NCBI GenBank assembly: GCA_016932145.1 | Contig: JAFGDI010000135.1 | Span: 1 to 9,281 of the forward strand | DNA length: 9,281 nt | Direction: 5' to 3' | Source of the DNA: Sedimentisphaerales bacterium | GTDB lineage: Bacteria > Planctomycetota > Phycisphaerae > Sedimentisphaerales > SM23-30 | Shown: piece by piece, positions 7,101 to 9,281 of the stretch | Layout: each line of letters begins with the position of its first letter | How positions within the stretch are numbered: position 1 is the stretch's first letter | The notes under the pieces: generated by a model | Database searches by the model: none | Told to the model about the DNA's origin: nothing | Seen by the model: the letters and a program-made list of their open reading frames with translations, nothing else | Position numbers and translations under genes: made by a program

Positions 7101-7839
7101 TGATCTGGATAATAATAGCGTTATTGATCTGGCAGATTTTGCCTTGATGGGTGGAAACTGGCTGAAAGATGAGGCTTGCCAGCTATATATGGCCTTTAGT
7201 GAGTCTTATGGTATATCAACCAGAGATGATTCTTATTATCTCAGGTCAGGTACTTTGGTTAATGGCCCGGCATGGACAGCGGGTATTTCCGGTAACGCCC
7301 TGAGCTTTGATGGTATTGATGATTATGTTCAGGTGAATTGTTTTGCCGGGATCGGGCAGGCTCTGCCTCGTACCATTACAGCGTATATAAAGCCTGTTGA
7401 AGATATTAATAATTCCAGTAAAAAATTGCACTGCATTGTCAGTTGGGGGCTTAGCGCGAGTAATGGTTTTGCCAAGTGGTTTATTTCACTTGATGACACT
7501 ACTGGCCAACTGGCTCTGGGTATTTATGGTGCCAGAATAAAAGGCGGGCCCAGTCTGGAAGATGGCCTGTGGCATCATATAGCAGTTGTCTTGCCTGAAG
7601 GGGCGACTAATATCAATCAGATAAAATTGTTTGTTGATGGCCTGCAAGTTACTACTAATGCCATCGACCTGAACGCAACGATAAATACCTCTCCGACTGA
7701 AGTGCTGATAGGTGCGGTCAATAAAGCTTTGAGATCAGGCGAGTACGATCTCGACCAGTTTTTTGCCGGCTCAATAGATGAATTGTATATTTACGACAGA
7801 GAGCTGACTATTCAGGAGATCAGTCAACAGTTAAGGTAG
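4162..7839 (+). CDS. Large secreted modular protein: metzincin-like domain, Ig-like, LamG/He_PIG repeats, dockerin-like, LamG
   Basis: A 1225-residue exported protein. Residues 1-31 form a signal peptide (basic MKAGKSAGR, hydrophobic VVLLAFIFIGVAV, likely cut after ELRA). Residues ~32-188 form a metzincin-like domain with AMHEIGHTLGVGQ (H103, E104, H107) and HFWPWGLNYDSE (154-165). Gln113 stands where the third zinc-binding His normally lies. Residues ~190-275 are Ig-like (YQWYKTG...DAGSYYC). A LamG/concanavalin-like domain (~277-470) and a He_PIG/cadherin-like domain (~478-567) are then repeated at ~569-760 and ~768-857. A third, degenerate He_PIG-like domain (~861-947) carries SGPAWLAVNLDGSLCGRPAD. 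A dockerin-like segment covers ~949-1005, its second half a canonical calcium loop (D981, D983, N985, D989, D992), and a divergent LamG ends the protein (~1007-1225). It is probably an adhesive or carbohydrate-binding surface protein with possible peptidase activity. The substrate is unknown. There is no PEP-CTERM or LPXTG anchor. Confidence 0.92.
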   Translation: MLSYFMKAGKSAGRVVLLAFIFIGVAVELRADITYTFHLDGVETGLRTTIENSVNEAVKIFNKHCSVNKHLRIYYNAGVPTAQASWNGDITFGGSRSTRVAMHEIGHTLGVGQLSAWSVNMVSGIWQGYYANKKGGEFNSPYGLTGSIHGDYVHFWPWGLNYDSEDSFVSRIRATQVMAALQTDMGVLSVVDEPEDAFVAEGGQAVFSLVAPLASSYQWYKTGNATALVNNAKVSGATTSVLKLNRIEPADAGSYYCVLNNGALSCRPARLILAQQVGHWSFDGNVADSVGSNNGVMNGTGSYVSGKVGTALAFNGSNTSVTLPTGVADGEDLTVAAWVYWNGGSSWQRIFDFGTSSEQYLFLTPSNGSLMRLAIKNGDAEQVVNYATKLPTGQWVHLAAVLRGDVATLYVNGKPAANNTSFTIDTRDFDPDRNYIGKSQFSADPLFNGRIDEFRIYNYAISGADIWSLWAGSANAAPELGKSIKLPDATEAVAYNGVSLTDYAVDPDNGTLTYTRVSGPAWLNVSSAGILSGAPDNSDKGENIFTFRVTDQYGASDESMVRVFVKARAGHWSFDGDLTDSAGGNTAVLSGAGSYVAGKSGNALSFNGSDTYLSLPANVNASEDITIAAWVYWNGGGAWQRVFDFGTGTNQYFFLTPSTGSVMRLAIKNGNAEQAVSYATTMPTGQWLHIAGVLRGDVATLYLNGKPVSTNSSVTINPTDLNSVRNYIGKSQFSDPLFNGRIDEFRVYNYAVSGASVWGLWGGSANSAPEFNADISLPAARENAAYPALGLAGYVTDADNDVLTFTRLSGPAWLKVSAAGVISGTPTSSDKGVNTFIVRVSDQDGASDDISLDIVVRQADEVIFMDGLIDNVEAVEARTYSGNSLTDYVNTSDCVFSKVSGPAWLAVNLDGSLCGRPADKNIGLNSFVVKAVAADGGTDTVQMNVNVYDSYSGLSGLSDLQVMAENWLNDQGGCVSFPATDLDNNSVIDLADFALMGGNWLKDEACQLYMAFSESYGISTRDDSYYLRSGTLVNGPAWTAGISGNALSFDGIDDYVQVNCFAGIGQALPRTITAYIKPVEDINNSSKKLHCIVSWGLSASNGFAKWFISLDDTTGQLALGIYGARIKGGPSLEDGLWHHIAVVLPEGATNINQIKLFVDGLQVTTNAIDLNATINTSPTEVLIGAVNKALRSGEYDLDQFFAGSIDELYIYDRELTIQEISQQLR
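4990..6735 (+). repeat. Tandem duplicated coding module (LamG + He_PIG-like), period about 876 bp
   Basis: Two consecutive coding units, 4990-5865 and 5866-6735, encode the same pair of domains with a period of about 292 residues. Shared landmarks are GHWSFDG, WVYWNGG, QYLFLTPS/QYFFLTPS, MRLAIKNG, PTGQW, VLRGDVATLY, RNYIGKSQF, DPLFNGRIDEFR and SGPAWL. Codons differ at many synonymous sites, which suggests an old duplication rather than a recent one or an assembly artefact. Confidence 0.9.
7006..7176 (+). other. Dockerin-like segment within the large secreted protein
   Basis: Residues ~949-1005 contain LSDLQVMAENWL and, after a short linker, DLDNNSVIDLADFALMGGNWL-type sequence. The second part fits the dockerin/EF-hand calcium loop, with acidic or Asn residues at positions 1, 3, 5, 9 and 12. 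The first loop is degenerate (DSYSGLSG), lacking most ligands. The 'xxNWL' ending of each half is a hallmark of planctomycete dockerin-like modules. Binding to a cohesin is not demonstrated by the sequence, and such modules in this phylum have no proven cellulosome. Confidence 0.75.
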
Positions 7840-7885
7840 AAATCTGTCTGAAAAACTATGAGCATTATTATATCAGATGGCAGCG

Positions 7886-9281
7886 TTAAAAACCAATCTT
7901 CGTTTGGTCAGCGTCAGGTATAATGCCGTTATGCTTTTCCCGAAGTTCGTCAAGAGCATTCTGGTATATCTCTGTTATATTCCTGTCATTGTTACAGAGG
8001 TCGTCCAGCAGGGGGTACTGTGTGCCAAAGTAAAGATTGAATATCAGGCGATAGGTGTTCACCAGTGAAAAACTACTGCTGATCTGGTCAGTTTTTTGTC
8101 CCGGCAGATACAAGGCATTAAGGTTGCCAAAGCTGCGAAGATGTGAGTTTTTTTCTCCAGGCAGTAAGAGTCTTTCCCTTATGCCATGGTCGCCCTGAAT
8201 GATAATGATTGGTTTAATGTCTGAATTTGCCAGTATTTCGTTAACAGTTTTCAAGACCAGTTTATTAAGTCCGGTCAATTGCTTTTGGTAGTGTTGTTTA
8301 AATTCATTGGCAGTCTGCTGATTATATGGAGCGGAATAATTTACCTCCTGATAGTTTTCATCTAATTGAAATGGCATGTGAGGGCAGCAGATGTGAGAGA
8401 ATACATAGAAGGGCTGTTTTTGGTTTTTTGCCAGTTGGGGCAGGGTCTCTAATGAGAATACGGTAGTTTTATATATTTGTGGTTTAAGCCATATTTTTGC
8501 AGGGGTATTATTTAAAATCTGCAGATAGAATCTATTAAGACTGTGGTCGCTTATAGCTTCGTCAGCACCTCTGACCTGACCCTGGACAATAGTAACAGGT
8601 GTTGTTATTATTTTATAGCCCGCCTGACGCAGTGAACGAAAGGCATTGTTATTGTGCAGTATTCTATGAATTATATTTTCGGTCTTGAATGTATTGTAAG
8701 AGTTAATCTCGAAATCTGACAGGAAACTGAAGTTAAGTAATGATGGCAGCGAAAAAGTAGTGTGTGCATAATTTGAGCGGCTGTCAGATGGTATGGCAAA
8801 GCCAATTTCTTCTAATTGTTCCAGAAAGCTGCTATTGTCATATTTGGCGAATTCCTGCAGAGCTTCCTTGATAGCATACTCATCAAGTATGATATGGTAT
8901 ATATTTGGGCTGTTATATGCAGGGTTAAGTTTTTGCAGGCTGATCTGGTTGGTTAATGGCTGGCCGTAGTCTGCTACCAGTTTCATTTCCTGAATGCTTG
9001 CTGCTATGATATGGCCTACGGCACTGAGAGCAATTACTGTTGTGATAGTATTAAGCAGGATGTTTAATTTAGAGCTGATATTCTTCAGGCGATTTAGTTG
9101 CCATAACGCCAGGCAGGAGATAGTTAAATAAAGCCAGGGGAATATGCCATTGAGATCGCCAGCTAGTGAGTTAATGTTGCCATAGCTTAAAAGTAGTGTA
9201 ATGATCAGTCCGCTCCGCAGGCCTCTGAGGTTTGTCTTTGTGGATGGCAATCCTGACAATAGCATTATTGTTATTGCTGTA
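7886..9281 (-). CDS. Membrane-anchored sulfatase-like hydrolase/transferase (alkaline phosphatase superfamily), 5' end outside window
   Basis: The frame runs from the right edge to TAA at 7886-7888. ATG at 9265 lacks a ribosome-binding site and in-frame codons continue upstream (AITIM...), so the true start is probably outside. Numbering from that ATG, hydrophobic segments lie at ~19-30, 41-56 and 68-90, followed by an extracytoplasmic catalytic domain. It shows NIYHIILDEYA (D128 metal ligand), SNYAHTTFSLPSLLN (T169 at the position of the superfamily's nucleophile), FSHICCPHMPF (H296) and IIIQGDHGIRE (D359, H360). A Thr nucleophile instead of CxPSR is more like phosphoethanolamine or phosphoglycerol transferases and uncharacterised 'sulfatase-like' membrane proteins than true sulfatases. 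Modification of a surface glycan or lipid is inferred. It converges on the large secreted-protein gene with a 46-bp gap. Confidence 0.87.
   Translation of the reverse strand, partial: TAITIMLLSGLPSTKTNLRGLRSGLIITLLLSYGNINSLAGDLNGIFPWLYLTISCLALWQLNRLKNISSKLNILLNTITTVIALSAVGHIIAASIQEMKLVADYGQPLTNQISLQKLNPAYNSPNIYHIILDEYAIKEALQEFAKYDNSSFLEQLEEIGFAIPSDSRSNYAHTTFSLPSLLNFSFLSDFEINSYNTFKTENIIHRILHNNNAFRSLRQAGYKIITTPVTIVQGQVRGADEAISDHSLNRFYLQILNNTPAKIWLKPQIYKTTVFSLETLPQLAKNQKQPFYVFSHICCPHMPFQLDENYQEVNYSAPYNQQTANEFKQHYQKQLTGLNKLVLKTVNEILANSDIKPIIIIQGDHGIRERLLLPGEKNSHLRSFGNLNALYLPGQKTDQISSSFSLVNTYRLIFNLYFGTQYPLLDDLCNNDRNITEIYQNALDELREKHNGIIPDADQTKIGF

Noticed and set aside
6490..7431. Several 60-88 codon frames opposite or out of frame within the large modular gene.
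   Set aside because: They lie wholly inside a well-supported coding sequence, lack ribosome-binding sites and show no protein features.
7843..7885. Possible bidirectional terminator between the two convergent genes (TCTGA/TCAGA arms near 7847 and 7874).
   Set aside because: Only five to eight interrupted pairs around a loop of about 20 nt and no adequate T-run following the stem on either strand.

Overview
The window looks like part of a planctomycete chromosome, most likely from the class Phycisphaerae (Sedimentisphaerales-like). This is an inference from gene style. The large secreted protein carries a dockerin-like segment with the paired motif 'MAENWL ... GGNWL', which is typical of that group. 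A family S1-type sulfatase lies nearby, base composition is moderate, and the signal-peptide protein is built from LamG and Ig-like modules. No rRNA, tRNA, CRISPR array or insertion sequence was found.

Layout: (1) positions 1-975, plus strand: the C-terminal part of an arylsulfatase-like enzyme whose start and catalytic CxPSR/CxAxR region lie off the left edge. (2) 976-1450: a convergent intergenic stretch. On the minus strand it contains a convincing intrinsic terminator (1064-1104). Next to it is a 17-bp perfect inverted repeat spanning 1106-1189. (3) 1451-3760, minus strand: a polytopic membrane protein of the O-antigen ligase/polymerase (Wzy_C) family fused to a C-terminal TPR region. (4) 3761-4161: a 400-bp divergent promoter region with candidate promoters and a short perfect palindrome. 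(5) 4162-7839, plus strand: a 1225-residue secreted modular protein. Its order is signal peptide, metzincin-like zinc-protease domain, Ig-like domain, two copies of a LamG + cadherin/He_PIG-like unit, a third degenerate He_PIG-like domain, a dockerin-like segment, and a terminal LamG-like domain. (6) 7886-9281, minus strand: a membrane-anchored sulfatase/alkaline-phosphatase-superfamily protein, convergent with the previous gene and cut by the right edge.

Taken together, the genes concern the cell surface and extracellular polysaccharide: one polymerises or ligates surface glycan, one probably modifies an envelope glycan or lipid, one removes sulfate from external glycans, and one is a large exported adhesive/proteolytic protein. 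No two genes form an obvious operon. Each neighbouring pair is convergent or divergent, so functional linkage is only suggested by proximity. The most unusual item is the N-terminal domain of the large protein. It has a metzincin-like HExxHxxG helix with Gln where the third zinc ligand should be, followed by a conserved-looking His-containing motif (HFWPWGLNYDSE).
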